A stretch of DNA of 64,000 bases from G963663365 sp963663365 (GCA_963663365.2 CAXXIH010000001.1:1612001-1676000), one strand, 5' to 3'; counted from the stretch's first letter, positions 50,641 through 60,312 are shown. Translations and numbers: made by a program. Notes: generated by a model not told the origin, from the sequence alone.

Positions 50641-53604
50641 GTGTTACTTGAGGGGCTTAAACCTCAACTTGTTCCTCATGAGGTATATCCCGCACCGGAT
50701 AATCCCGATTCCGAGAAGGTGATTGTCGATACTATCTCCGGCCGGGCCATGCTTTTGACCAATGATGAATCCCAATGTTTTCGGAATTTTGATGGTTCAG
50801 AAGTGCGGATTATTGCTTCTAAGATTTGGAATGCAGGCAGTCAGCCATTGGTCACCATGGGTAAATTATTGCGTGATCTTAACCGCTTTGGTTATTTGGC
50901 GGCTGGAGCGTTGCCCGAATTGGAGAGCCATCACGCCCGCTGGTGGCATATTTGGTCTCTTGGTCATGGCCGCCGATCAGAAGCGTCCATCGATCCGGGC
51001 GCCCGAAAAGCCTCAAGCGTAGTGGGGCGGCTTTTGTCTTCTCAAGTATTTGTGTTGGCAGCGGTATTGGTCTTTCTAATTGCTCTTACGATTTGGTGGA
51101 GTGCTCCATTCGATTCGACTGCCTTAGTTATTGGCGATTCACCGGCTCTAGGCATTTTAATTCTTCTGCTTTCATCCTGCATAATGGCCTGGCTGGGCGC
51201 ATGGCTGCAAACCCGTGCTGTAACCGCGGCCTGCGGATATGTCTGCGAGGTTGCCGTGGAAACAGGCTTGGGAATTCCATTGCCCTGGTTGGATTTATCT
51301 TCCTTGATTGCTGTTCCCAAGCGCCTCAGATTGCGGACTTGTGCGGCCGGGCCTTTGGCCATGCTGGCGTTGGGGGCACTGGGATATCTTATTGGGTATT
51401 GGGGCGGCATGCATTATGGTGCAATGGCTATCACCGATGCCGGTCTACAAATCCTCTATGGAAGTTGGATTGCCGTACTGATTTTCAGCTCACCTTGGTG
51501 GGGATCTCCTTTTGCTCATATGGCCGTTGTCTATTTGCGTGCTGCAAATCCCTTGATGCTTGGGATTAACGGCGTACGTGCTGCGGTTTTTTCGTTATTC
51601 GGCTTGAAGTCATCCGGACAACGTCATACAGGTTTTCTGCTGATATGGGGGGCATGGGCAATTGTCTGGCCAATACTTGTCGTACGTTTGCTGACGGCGG
51701 TATTTCGGAAAGATATTCCACTGTTGATTCGTATGCTTTCCGATGAAGCACAGACCGCCGCATGGTGGGGGCTCCTATTACTAACGGCAATGATAGCCAT
51801 CGGAATTCTTGGTGTCGTTCTTTCAACCGCTTGGCTATTAATTTCCGGTTTTTTGAGCGTGATTGAGCGTCGATTGTGGCCGGAATGGCAGGGGATGCTG
51901 GTCGTTGCGGGATTTGTTATTGTTCTTTTTGTATTGTGGCATTTTGATCATCCTCTCGATGACGAAGTCGCGTTTTTTGCATCTTCAGTGACCGTTATTT
52001 TAGGATTGGCGCTGACCTGGATAGCCCTCAAACTCACCTCTGGGGATTGGTGTGGCGTAGATGCCTTACCGTTTGTGGCGTTGGCTTTGGTTGGACTTGC
52101 GGCTGCTATTGGTGGTTTTGGAATTGGAGACGGACTAACCGGTTGGGCTTGGCTTATAATCTCAGTGCTGATTATTGCCTCACTCGCTTTGTGGGGCGCG
52201 ACAGGAATGGTTTATGCCGGAGCCGCCATCTTAGGAGGCTTGGCCAGCGCTCATATTATCGGCGTGCTGATTCTAGACTTGTCGCCAAAGAGTGCGGGGA
52301 CCGCGGGGACCGTCGGCTTCTATTGTCAGAATTGGCTTACTTTGCCGGGGCGTGGGCTCGTGGAATGGGCTTATGTTTTTTCACTCGGCGTTTTTGTGGT
52401 TCGTGCATTGGTTAGTATGCGAGGCCGCGATTTCCCCGCGTGGTTGTGGCTCTTTATTGCTTTGGTGTTGGACACAGATCGCGGGATTCTTGAGACGCGA
52501 AACATTTGGCCGCAACTTTCTCCCTTTGTTCATCATGCCGGATTGGCCGCTGCGATTGCCGCGTTGGTATGCCGGAGAGGCGCTCGCGCTTTTCAGTTGA
52601 GCAGGGCTCAAATGGAGAGGGTCAGTGATCCGTTTTCGGGATTGAATGTCGAAATCAATCGTTTAACCGGTTTGTCTCATCCCTGCGCACGGGCAGGGGT
52701 TGATTTCCCCAATATCGATCAAGCCTTGCGGCGATGTCTTGGCAAACGTACATGGAATTCCGTCATGATGCGTTGGGTTCCGCATTTGAAATGGGATGAA
52801 GCGCTTGAGTATCTTTATTTGACCAACGACTGGGATAAACATCTCGATGGCATAAAAGTCAAAACCGAGCGTGCTGCCGGTGAATCATTATTGCGAATTC
52901 CTTGTTTACGTAGTGTCCGTATCGATGCCGGACAAATCGGCAAGGCGGCCCATCTTTTGGCTGCCAAGCCGGGCGATGTATTGATCCGTCAGGGGGCAAC
53001 GGATGATGCGCTATTTACGATCATCAAAGGCCGCATTGCGATTGAGATACACGATACGGGTATTGGCACACATACCATCGCCCAACTCGATGCCGGAACT
53101 TATGTAGGCGAGATTGCATTCCTAACCGGCAAACCGCGCACGGCCACGGTTCGCGCTGTCGATCCATTGGTTGTTGCCGGGCTGCGCCGTTTGGATGCCT
53201 CGGCCACCTGTCCTGAATTGGATAGTCACATGCATCAAATGACCTCCGGCTTGGCCTGGAGCGGAAAACTGCGCAAAATGCCTATTTTCGCCGAGATGTC
53301 TGAATCTTTATTCTTGCGTACTGTTGTTCAGGGCGAAATGCATACAATAGAACCGGGGCAATCTATTGCATTGGAATATGAAAGAAAACCAGCGGTTGCA
53401 GCGGTGTTGAATGGCGAAATTGTGGCGAATGGGCGTATATTGGCCCAGGGGGCGCTTGCCGGAGTTGAGTCGCTCTGGTCAGGTGAGAATAATCCCATTC
53501 AAATCAAAACAGCAACAGATACAAAAAGCCGCATCGTTGTGCTTCCCCGCGAACTTGTCCAAGAGGCGGTAGATGAAATCATCCTCGATGCGGGAATGAT
53601 TTAA
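50641..53604 (+). CDS. Large membrane protein: PqqD-like, inactive M50-like and cyclic-nucleotide-binding domains
   Basis: This is a 987-residue protein from GTG 50641, with AAGGAG upstream. Residues about 10-85 resemble a PqqD-like winged domain (VDTISGRAMLLTNDESQCFRN). Residues about 135-640 hold many membrane segments; IPLPWLDLSSLIAVPKRLRL followed by AAGPLAMLALGAL matches the later M50/site-2-protease block, but no HExxH is present where MAWLGAWLQTRAV lies. Residues about 765-880 are a cNMP-binding fold with GEIAFLTGKPRTATVRA, the phosphate-binding cassette, and a weaker second copy follows. It may be a catalytically dead intramembrane-protease relative controlled by nucleotide. Confidence 0.7.
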   Translation: MLLEGLKPQLVPHEVYPAPDNPDSEKVIVDTISGRAMLLTNDESQCFRNFDGSEVRIIASKIWNAGSQPLVTMGKLLRDLNRFGYLAAGALPELESHHARWWHIWSLGHGRRSEASIDPGARKASSVVGRLLSSQVFVLAAVLVFLIALTIWWSAPFDSTALVIGDSPALGILILLLSSCIMAWLGAWLQTRAVTAACGYVCEVAVETGLGIPLPWLDLSSLIAVPKRLRLRTCAAGPLAMLALGALGYLIGYWGGMHYGAMAITDAGLQILYGSWIAVLIFSSPWWGSPFAHMAVVYLRAANPLMLGINGVRAAVFSLFGLKSSGQRHTGFLLIWGAWAIVWPILVVRLLTAVFRKDIPLLIRMLSDEAQTAAWWGLLLLTAMIAIGILGVVLSTAWLLISGFLSVIERRLWPEWQGMLVVAGFVIVLFVLWHFDHPLDDEVAFFASSVTVILGLALTWIALKLTSGDWCGVDALPFVALALVGLAAAIGGFGIGDGLTGWAWLIISVLIIASLALWGATGMVYAGAAILGGLASAHIIGVLILDLSPKSAGTAGTVGFYCQNWLTLPGRGLVEWAYVFSLGVFVVRALVSMRGRDFPAWLWLFIALVLDTDRGILETRNIWPQLSPFVHHAGLAAAIAALVCRRGARAFQLSRAQMERVSDPFSGLNVEINRLTGLSHPCARAGVDFPNIDQALRRCLGKRTWNSVMMRWVPHLKWDEALEYLYLTNDWDKHLDGIKVKTERAAGESLLRIPCLRSVRIDAGQIGKAAHLLAAKPGDVLIRQGATDDALFTIIKGRIAIEIHDTGIGTHTIAQLDAGTYVGEIAFLTGKPRTATVRAVDPLVVAGLRRLDASATCPELDSHMHQMTSGLAWSGKLRKMPIFAEMSESLFLRTVVQGEMHTIEPGQSIALEYERKPAVAAVLNGEIVANGRILAQGALAGVESLWSGENNPIQIKTATDTKSRIVVLPRELVQEAVDEIILDAGMI

Positions 53605-53671
53605 GATTTTTTATATCGGTGTTCCAATTCGCCGGTTTCAAGCAGATTCAGGTACGCCGCCTGGAAATCGG

Positions 53672-55477
53672 TCATTGCCCTGGTTTTGAAGAATCCTCTT
53701 TTTTGCCGGGATCGCGCTGATAAAGAACGTAGCCGTTCTTGCGGTACTCCACTTTCCAGCCGGAATTCGGACTTTCCAGCACATCTTGGATGCGGTCGTA
53801 ATGATGATTGCTGTTTTCGTAGAGCAAAATCAGGTTGAAATTGTATTTATCATCGAGCACCCATTGCCAGTAAGGTTTGCCCGAATCCAACCAATCAAGC
53901 GTCTCTTTGGATTTTAAATCCATGGCATGTTTACGCCAAAGATTTTCCCGCTGTTTTTTATCGCCGATTTGATCCAAATACAGTTCGCTGTAACTGAACC
54001 ATTTGCCATTCTCAGCATAAAGACCCGGCGGCTCAGGTGAGGCGCTACGCACCGCCAACTGCTCTTTGGCGTAATAACTACCGAATAAATCATAGCGGCT
54101 GTCGGTATAGACATGCATTGTTTCGGGCGACAAGCGGTAGATTAAATATCCCGCGAAGTTATCATCGTGAAACATCGGTCCGGCGAGTTTATGATAAAGA
54201 ATATAATTGACCGCCCCCTCCGGATAACTGAGCGGTTGATAGCCCCGGGTCCATGCAATTTTACGGTCGCTCCAGTTTTTGCGCCAAATGCTTCCTTCGG
54301 CATGTCCGGCCAGTGTCCAGCCCATGGTATAAGCGATACACAAAAACGCGGCGATGGCATCCAATCGCAATTCGAAGATCTTCGTAAGCGGCGGCCGAAT
54401 TGAGTTGGGCAGATTTTCAGTGCTTGTGATTCGTTCTTTAAGCCAGCATAGAGCGTCTTCGATGACGGGGAAAAGAACCACCGCGGACGTTACAGCCAAG
54501 AGAGGTATATGCCGCACGTGCTTGGTGGCTTCCATCGTAAAGAAAAGAAGCGTAAGCACGTTAAAGGGGGACACCCGGCGAATCGGGAACATCAATAAGA
54601 GAATTGATGTGAATAGGATAAGCCTCAATCCCAGAACGAATTTCAAATCCGGTGGCGCGAGTTCGCCAATCAGTCCCACCAGCCATTCATCCCGCAACAC
54701 AACTCCGGGAAGCATATGAATTTGATAGCCGTAGGGATTCATGAGCGATGCAAGTGTTACACCGCCGAAACAATAGACGGTGGCTTTGCGGCGCAGTTCG
54801 TGATCGGATTGAACGTCGTCGGGGGCGCCGGTCAAACGCCACCAGATTTCTTCAAGCAATGCGATGGCTGTTAAAACAATGCCGATAATCGCCCCGCCGT
54901 GCAGATTGATCCATAGAATCTCGGTTATGCAGGCCACGGCAACGATACGCATTGGGCGGGGTGAACGCTTTAGCCGCCACATAAGATCCATCCACAAAAC
55001 CACAAATGCGTATGTTAAAAGATGCGGCCGCAAATAAAGACTTACTTGAGCCATCAAAATGGCAAACAGCGCTCCTGCCGCACACCATCCTAAGCTGGTT
55101 CTATGTCTGCGCAGCACCCATGCGATCATTCCCGCGAGAAAGGCTATTCCTAATGCTTTGACGATCACCAAGCCGGGGATTCCTACGGCGCAGTAGATTC
55201 CGTAGATCATCATATCCGAGAGCCATTCGTGATGAATCCACGGAACTTGGTCGCCATTTAGCGTAAACAGATCGTGATCGGGAAGGGAACCATGCTCCCG
55301 GATTTGTTCGACAAATACCTTGCCGGATTTGATATGCCACCAGGGATCGTTGCTGAAACGAATAGGAAAGTAAGCCGTCCAAAATGCCAGAATGAGAGAC
55401 AGCCCGATGAGCAGGGAACCGATAATTTTCCCGGAAGTATTATTTCCGGGATATTTCTGCATCTCGCCGCTGCTCAT
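53672..55477 (-). CDS. Polytopic membrane protein of unknown function
   Basis: This is a 601-residue protein with about ten hydrophobic segments in the first 400 residues and a soluble C-terminal domain with aromatic-rich sequence (SYSELYLDQIGDKKQRENLW). The first loop, RFSNDPWWHIKSGKVFVEQI, resembles the Asp-containing loop of GT-C enzymes, and PHLLTYAFVVLWMDLMWRL and NLHGGAIIGIVLTAIALLEE are characteristic segments of a protein type common in bacteria with many glycosyltransferases. An enzyme role in glycan assembly is plausible but unproven. It is 40 bases downstream of the GHL10-like gene. Confidence 0.6.
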   Translation of the reverse strand: MSSGEMQKYPGNNTSGKIIGSLLIGLSLILAFWTAYFPIRFSNDPWWHIKSGKVFVEQIREHGSLPDHDLFTLNGDQVPWIHHEWLSDMMIYGIYCAVGIPGLVIVKALGIAFLAGMIAWVLRRHRTSLGWCAAGALFAILMAQVSLYLRPHLLTYAFVVLWMDLMWRLKRSPRPMRIVAVACITEILWINLHGGAIIGIVLTAIALLEEIWWRLTGAPDDVQSDHELRRKATVYCFGGVTLASLMNPYGYQIHMLPGVVLRDEWLVGLIGELAPPDLKFVLGLRLILFTSILLLMFPIRRVSPFNVLTLLFFTMEATKHVRHIPLLAVTSAVVLFPVIEDALCWLKERITSTENLPNSIRPPLTKIFELRLDAIAAFLCIAYTMGWTLAGHAEGSIWRKNWSDRKIAWTRGYQPLSYPEGAVNYILYHKLAGPMFHDDNFAGYLIYRLSPETMHVYTDSRYDLFGSYYAKEQLAVRSASPEPPGLYAENGKWFSYSELYLDQIGDKKQRENLWRKHAMDLKSKETLDWLDSGKPYWQWVLDDKYNFNLILLYENSNHHYDRIQDVLESPNSGWKVEYRKNGYVLYQRDPGKKEDSSKPGQ

Positions 55478-55517
55478 TTGGGATTTGTCGCTTTCCGCAT
55501 CTTCGGCCTTGGATTTT

Positions 55518-57032
55518 TCAATCGGATGTTTCCATCGTCATGATTCTTTCGCCTTTACCGGCTCGAATTTCGATCTTGCGCACCGGTTGCCCATACGGGC
55601 CGTCTTTGTCGTTTGGCACTATGAGATTGTAGAGGCCGGGGCGCAGACGCGTAAATGCCGTCCAACCGTTCATATCCGTACGGCTGTCGTAATGTCTGCG
55701 CAGTACACCGCCGCTTTCACTCAAGATTACTTTGTGAAGTTGGCGGGGACGGCCTTGTTCGTCCATGAGATGCACAAGCAAGGCGCCGGTTGTCTTTTTC
55801 CATTCGCATTCAGGCGGTTTGACCGGTGTTTGGAAGAAATCGTTCCGCATCATACGCAGCAGGTTTGCGGTTGACTCGCCTTTTCGCGTGGCGTTGTTGT
55901 AACAATAAACCATCATGCCGTTATTGTTGGCATCACGGATGGCTTGCGCCTGCTGTTTGCTGGCCGCGATGGTATTAAGATAATTGCCCATCCCGATGGC
56001 ATGATGCACTTGCCCGGGAGACCGCCGGGCCTGACGGCACCAGTCGCGGAATTCATCGGCCTGTTTTTTATTGTGCTCGCGCTTGTAGTTCATTAAGCAG
56101 AGCCAATCGAGATAGCCTTCACGTTTCCAAAGCAACCAATCCTGCATGGCCCGCATACGTGGAGAACTTTTCTCATATCCCATTTCGAGCCCGCCCCAAG
56201 GCACCAGCGCGGCGGATAATTGCACTTCCGGTTTCCGGTCGGCAATTTCCCCCGCCAACCGGCGGACCAGGGATGTGACTTGGGATTGCCGCCATGCGAT
56301 CCACTGTTCATTTTCCGGTGCGGGGGTGCCTTTTTCTCCGGTGTGTTCACGAAACAGCCGTAGCGATTCCGGGTTATATCCCCATTCCGGCGCAGGATAA
56401 CGGATGTAATCCAAATGCAATCCGTCCACATCGTAGCGTTCGACTGTCTCCATCAAAATCCGTACGAGATGATCTTGCACCTCAGGATGGCCGGGATCCA
56501 AAAACATACCATCCGTAGCCTCTTTATGCCCTTTATTGTCGAGGCTAATCCAGTCCGGATGAGCGCGCACAACATGGTGAGGATCATCCGGACGGCCCCG
56601 GCCTTTGGTCCATACCCGGTATACAACACACCAGGCGTGGACTTGCAACGGTTGTTTTCCGCCCGATGTATCACGGGCCAGACGGATTGTTGTTGCCAAA
56701 GGATCGAAATTGCCCTCGATGCAATCCGCGCGGGGTACAAAAGTACTGGGATGAATCGAATCGCCGATTTTCCTGACTTCTACAAAAATGGCATTGAATC
56801 CGGCATGACGCGCGGTCTCGACCATTTCCACGCATTGTTCGTAGTTATGGAGTCCGGGATTCCAGCCATCCACCCAGAGTCCGCGAAGTTCAGGCTTGGC
56901 CGCCATGCTCTCTGCAATAAAAACCACACTGAAAAAAAGCGCAGCCATATAACGCGCAATTGCAGGCGCACGGCGGGCCTGCAATCGGACTCGGCCTTCA
57001 GACCGTCGGTGCTGAGCGGTTTGGAGTGTCAT
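55518..57032 (-). CDS. Secreted GHL10-like glycoside hydrolase-related protein
   Basis: This is a secreted protein of 504 residues if ATG 57032 is used; upstream starts (57116, 57098) would overlap the preceding gene, and ATG 56948 is also possible. A signal-like helix (YMAALFFSVVFIAESMAA) precedes KPELRGLWVDGWNPGLHNYE, the family start. FVEVRKIGDSIHPSTFVPR, HAWCVVYRVWTKG, DGMFLDPGHPEVQDHLVRIL and DVDGLHLDYIRYP (with the conserved Asp) are the GHL10/DUF187 TIM-barrel landmarks. The C-terminal domain is a small beta-sandwich. Such proteins probably act on cell-wall or exopolysaccharide glycans. Confidence 0.85.
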   Translation of the reverse strand: MTLQTAQHRRSEGRVRLQARRAPAIARYMAALFFSVVFIAESMAAKPELRGLWVDGWNPGLHNYEQCVEMVETARHAGFNAIFVEVRKIGDSIHPSTFVPRADCIEGNFDPLATTIRLARDTSGGKQPLQVHAWCVVYRVWTKGRGRPDDPHHVVRAHPDWISLDNKGHKEATDGMFLDPGHPEVQDHLVRILMETVERYDVDGLHLDYIRYPAPEWGYNPESLRLFREHTGEKGTPAPENEQWIAWRQSQVTSLVRRLAGEIADRKPEVQLSAALVPWGGLEMGYEKSSPRMRAMQDWLLWKREGYLDWLCLMNYKREHNKKQADEFRDWCRQARRSPGQVHHAIGMGNYLNTIAASKQQAQAIRDANNNGMMVYCYNNATRKGESTANLLRMMRNDFFQTPVKPPECEWKKTTGALLVHLMDEQGRPRQLHKVILSESGGVLRRHYDSRTDMNGWTAFTRLRPGLYNLIVPNDKDGPYGQPVRKIEIRAGKGERIMTMETSD

Positions 57033-57082
57033 ACGGATGTTGGAAGGAGAACGGTGCAGGATGCTGCTGCAAAGTTCACGGC

Positions 57083-57532
57083 TCAATCGTCGTCGCATCC
57101 GTTTTTCGGCCACCAATAATCCTCGACAAACTGCTTGAGCCGTTTGAAGTCGGTGAACTCGCGGTAGGCGGCTGGATAGCCACCCTTCCAGGTCATGTAG
57201 TCACAGTCGTCTGTTGTGTAATCGCGGCAAGCTTGGGGCCGGGAGTTATAAATCGTGCAGCGGTGATCGGCGCCTAAGTGTTGGCAGGGTGTATCGAATT
57301 TCACCATCCAATTTTTTTCTTCCACCAAAATCGACACTTTGTCATGGATGATATACCAGCGCAGATTATCCAAATCGGTCCAGTTTTGCGGCGGTTCGAT
57401 CTCCACCGTTATGTAACGGCAACAAAGACCTGAACAATCGGTACATTGACCTTTCCCGAATTTCGGCTTTTCTTGCCCCAAAACCGGCAGGACGAGCTGA
57501 GTGACGTCAATATCGGATGGTGTGGTTGCCAT
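57083..57532 (-). CDS. YkgJ-family cysteine cluster protein
   Basis: This is a 149-residue cytoplasmic protein. CTDCSGLCCRYITVEI (about residues 35-50) and DTPCQHLGADHRCTIYNSRPQACRDY (about 80-105) supply the Cys set of the YkgJ/UPF0153 family, proposed to bind zinc or an iron-sulfur cluster. The enzyme function is not established. It lies just upstream of the GHL10-like gene in the same direction. ATG 57532 is the likely start. Confidence 0.88.
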   Translation of the reverse strand: MATTPSDIDVTQLVLPVLGQEKPKFGKGQCTDCSGLCCRYITVEIEPPQNWTDLDNLRWYIIHDKVSILVEEKNWMVKFDTPCQHLGADHRCTIYNSRPQACRDYTTDDCDYMTWKGGYPAAYREFTDFKRLKQFVEDYWWPKNGCDDD

Positions 57533-57827
57533 GATGCATTCCTCTCACAGTGTTGAACCTGCCAAGCCCGAAATCGTGCCCAGCTCAAAAACCGCATGGT
57601 GGTCCGGCGAAATCACCTTTCATACGCTTGCCGTGTAGCATACGTTCTGCTTCTCCACGCGGGAAGGTATGGTTTTTTCGCCGGGGTCCAATGGGTAACA
57701 TGCGGCCCTGTGTTGTATAGACTGTCTTTAGAGATGGTTTGGGATTCAAACACCCCGAACAGGATATGTCCTCCGGCTTTGTTACCGGACCGCAAAGAAG
57801 GCAGGATCGAATGTGATAGGATGAGAG

Positions 57828-58673
57828 ATGGCACGTAAAGAAGCACGAACGGAAATTCTGATTCTGCAAAACGCAATGCTTAAGTTGGAAATCCGTCTGC
57901 CCAGCGGACGTATGCGGCTGACCGACAAGGTTACGCATCAACGTTGGGCAATGGATGAACGCAGTATGTCCTGTGGACGTATCGGCTGTGAACTTGCGGA
58001 TGGCACAATCCAACCGTTTCATCTTGGACGGCGTGGCCGCAGTGGTGTTCTTTTTTCCTGTGGCGGGTATTCGGTTCGTGCCGGACGCGAAGATGATTAT
58101 GAAGAAGTAGTGATTACCGGAACCCTGCAAATTGGCGAGGACGATCCGGCAAATGAAATCGCTATGGCGATCACCTTTAGCGTTTCCCGCGCATTCCCAC
58201 ACCTCGTGGTTCAGATGCGGCTAAAAGGCTCCGCGCTGGCCCGTATTCGCTATATTGCCTATCCGCTTGGCTTCGCGCTCGGTGCATCACAAATGCCGGG
58301 CATAATTGTTCCTGAGCCCTCAGCGATCCATGCCAATGATGAGCCAAATGCCATCGCCGCGCAGTTTGATAGTTGGCAACCGGCCATGGGTACGATTACC
58401 CGGGGCGGGCAAATCTTCTCGGTTGCCGGGCCGCTTCTCGAGCGGCGGCCCTCGGCGCTGATCGGCTACTTGGAAAATCCTAATTTTGAGATCGAGACCA
58501 ACCGGGATGAGTCATGGATATCGGCTACACCGCTTATGCTCAATCCGGCCGGCGCACTGGCCGATTGGAAACGCCGCTACCGGGTGCGCTATACCGTTGT
58601 CCCCGATGCGGTTCCTGAGGCCATCGCCTGGATGTTTCATGATTACCTAAATTCGGAAATGGGTTTCGATTGA
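57828..58673 (+). CDS. Beta-sandwich protein of unknown function
   Basis: This is a 281-residue protein with alternating hydrophobic pattern and few helices, no signal peptide and no membrane segment. The start (TEILILQNAMLKLEIRLPSGRMRLTDKVTHQRWAM) resembles the N-terminal beta-sandwich of some glycoside hydrolases (a GH31/GH36-like lead domain), where sugar-binding residues sit, but no catalytic barrel follows. AGGATGAGAG precedes ATG 57828. It may be an orphan domain of a split gene or a binding protein. It stands alone between the YkgJ-type gene and an inverted-repeat region. Confidence 0.5.
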   Translation: MARKEARTEILILQNAMLKLEIRLPSGRMRLTDKVTHQRWAMDERSMSCGRIGCELADGTIQPFHLGRRGRSGVLFSCGGYSVRAGREDDYEEVVITGTLQIGEDDPANEIAMAITFSVSRAFPHLVVQMRLKGSALARIRYIAYPLGFALGASQMPGIIVPEPSAIHANDEPNAIAAQFDSWQPAMGTITRGGQIFSVAGPLLERRPSALIGYLENPNFEIETNRDESWISATPLMLNPAGALADWKRRYRVRYTVVPDAVPEAIAWMFHDYLNSEMGFD

Positions 58674-58746
58674 TTCCCGGCCAGGGAATAGAGCGAGCAA
58701 ACACAGATTAGAAGTGGTTTCAAAACCCCAGACTATGAATGGTCGA

Positions 58747-58922
58747 GGGAGGGCGAATCTCCTGATGAGCCGCCGTTTCAGTACCTTTTGAATTAGGTTG
58801 CCAGAGTTTTGGTAGCCCTGACGGAGTTTTGAAACCACTCCTGGTAAGGTGCTTGCACCCACCATTAAAAAATACATGTTTAGCTTAGAATAAAAACGGC
58901 TCATCAGGAGATTCGCCCTCCC
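58747..58922. repeat. 26-bp perfect inverted repeat with nested 14-bp inverted repeat
   Basis: Bases 58747-58772 and 58897-58922 are perfect inverted copies of each other, 26 bp long and 124 bp apart. A 14-bp element (AGTGGTTTCAAAAC, 58713-58726) has its perfect inverse at 58826-58839, inside the 26-bp pair, and a diverged third copy (TTTTTGAAACTAG) follows at 58939. The arms interleave and could fold into alternative hairpins. It lies between a rightward gene end and the leftward GroES-like gene end. No transposase is present. It may be a MITE-like or REP-like element. Confidence 0.75.
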
Positions 58923-58954
58923 CTGACTTATGAGACGTCTTTTTGAAACTAGTC

Positions 58955-59347
58955 CTACTCCAAATTTGCAAAATCCTCGTCGAGTTTGCTGAATTCATCG
59001 TCGCGCAATAGGACCAAGATTGCTCCTTGGGGCACGATCAAATAATCCTCGCCGTCAAATTTCATCTCAATAGCGTGTTTTTTGAGAAACACGGCCACGT
59101 CGCCTTCTTTGGCTTGGACAGGGATATAGCGCGGCCCCTTTTCATTCGGCCGCCATGGCTCATCATCGGTTGGATCGGGTATAGGAATCCCCGGCCCGAC
59201 AAAGACCACCGTTCCGCTTTGCACCTTCTCTTTTTCAACCACGGTTTGTGGCAGGTACAGGCCCACTTCCGTCCGGTCTTCCGATTCATTGGGTTTGATC
59301 AGCACCCGGTCGCCGACCACAATCATACGGCTGTTGCCTTTTTTCAC
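58955..59347 (-). CDS. GroES-like co-chaperonin, enlarged and divergent
   Basis: This is a 130-residue protein of the GroES/Cpn10 family. MIVVGDRVLIKPNESEDRTEVGLYLPQT is the family start and KHAIEMKFDGEDYLIVPQGAILVLL the family end. Between them there is an insert (GPGIPIPDPTDDEPWRPNE...) that makes it about 35 residues longer than normal GroES. GTG 59347 is chosen because AAGGAG lies nine bases upstream; the earlier TTG at 59371 would place that ribosome site inside the gene. No groEL is nearby. It may be a paralog for special substrates. Confidence 0.82.
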   Translation of the reverse strand: MKKGNSRMIVVGDRVLIKPNESEDRTEVGLYLPQTVVEKEKVQSGTVVFVGPGIPIPDPTDDEPWRPNEKGPRYIPVQAKEGDVAVFLKKHAIEMKFDGEDYLIVPQGAILVLLRDDEFSKLDEDFANLE

Positions 59348-59444
59348 GATTTGGGACTCCTTACGATTCAAGCATAATTGGCGCTTGCCGTAAGACTAGT
59401 TTAGCGCCTGCATGGCATTGCTCCAATCTGTCCGGAGATTGGCA

Positions 59445-59478
59445 GAAAAAAACGGCGCCGGGACTTCCCCAGCGCCGT
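59445..59478 (-). terminator. Rho-independent terminator after pseudopilin gene
   Basis: ACGGCGC (59452-59458) and GCGCCGT (59472-59478) form a GC-rich stem, with further pairing inside. On the minus strand it is followed by a run of seven T. It lies 32 bases past the stop of the pseudopilin at 59510. Confidence 0.85.
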
Positions 59479-59509
59479 GAAAATGCATTCGTGTGCGATT
59501 GTGTCGGTT

Positions 59510-60145
59510 TTAGTTTCTGAAACTTGGCGGGCAGGTTCCGTTATATGTCCTCCCATCCAAAATCAAGTTTTTTGCAACACTGCAATCGCCGCCATACCAA
59601 TAAATATCCCCTTTGCTTTTTAGACCATTCGAACCCGCATAGGTATTGCCATAGCCGCCTCTTTGTGGACCGTAAAAAGGCGTGGCCGATTCTATGCCGT
59701 TTTCGGAGCCATCGGGGCCGATTGTGAAGATCACATAGGCAACAAATTTATTACCCCTTTGCCTTACACCAGTCTCATAGACACGCGGAGTGCGTTCCTC
59801 CAATACTCTTTGGGCCAGTTCAAAAGGATCCACCGGGATTGTGCTGAGATATTGGATCGGAGTGGTCAGCCAAAAAATTCCGGCTTCCATGCGGCCGCGC
59901 TCATAGGGATAGTCTTCCGATTCGGGAGGATAGCCGCCTCCATTATCCAGCGCGTACATTTCCTGAGCCATGGCGACGGCTCTGATGTCGGAATAGGCTT
60001 TCGCGATCTTGGCTCTGAATCTGGCATTCATAAAATTGGGGACGGCAATCGCTGCAAGAATTCCGATAATTGCCACCACGATTAGCAGTTCGATTAACGT
60101 GAAGGCCTTTTTAGGGTGAAGCCTCTTTGCAACTTGATTCCTCAT
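59510..60145 (-). CDS. Pseudopilin, CPP-tail group, copy 1
   Basis: This is a 211-residue pseudopilin. KKAFTLIELLIVVAIIGI is the class III leader (Ala-Phe cleavage here rather than Gly-Phe), followed by PNFMNARFRAKIAKAYSDIR. The globular part contains AQEMYALDNGGGYPPESEDY, a VETGVRQRG-like segment, IGPDGSENGIES and ends GGDCSVAKNLILDGRTYNGT, then CPPSFRN. AGGAGAGG precedes ATG 60145. It is very similar to the copies at 60380 and 62917. Two Cys in the tail may form a disulfide. Confidence 0.92.
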   Translation of the reverse strand: MRNQVAKRLHPKKAFTLIELLIVVAIIGILAAIAVPNFMNARFRAKIAKAYSDIRAVAMAQEMYALDNGGGYPPESEDYPYERGRMEAGIFWLTTPIQYLSTIPVDPFELAQRVLEERTPRVYETGVRQRGNKFVAYVIFTIGPDGSENGIESATPFYGPQRGGYGNTYAGSNGLKSKGDIYWYGGDCSVAKNLILDGRTYNGTCPPSFRN

Positions 60146-60312
60146 CTTTGCCTCTCCTGTTCAGGCTTTTTATCCAAGAATTCTCTCCATATTAAACGTT
60201 AGTTGAAAAAAACACAATCTGATGTTGTGTTGCCTGTTGTTTACGGTTCTTTTATCTGTCCGCAGCACGATCGAAATTAATTTAGCCGGTGGCCTGAATT
60301 TGCATTTAGGCA

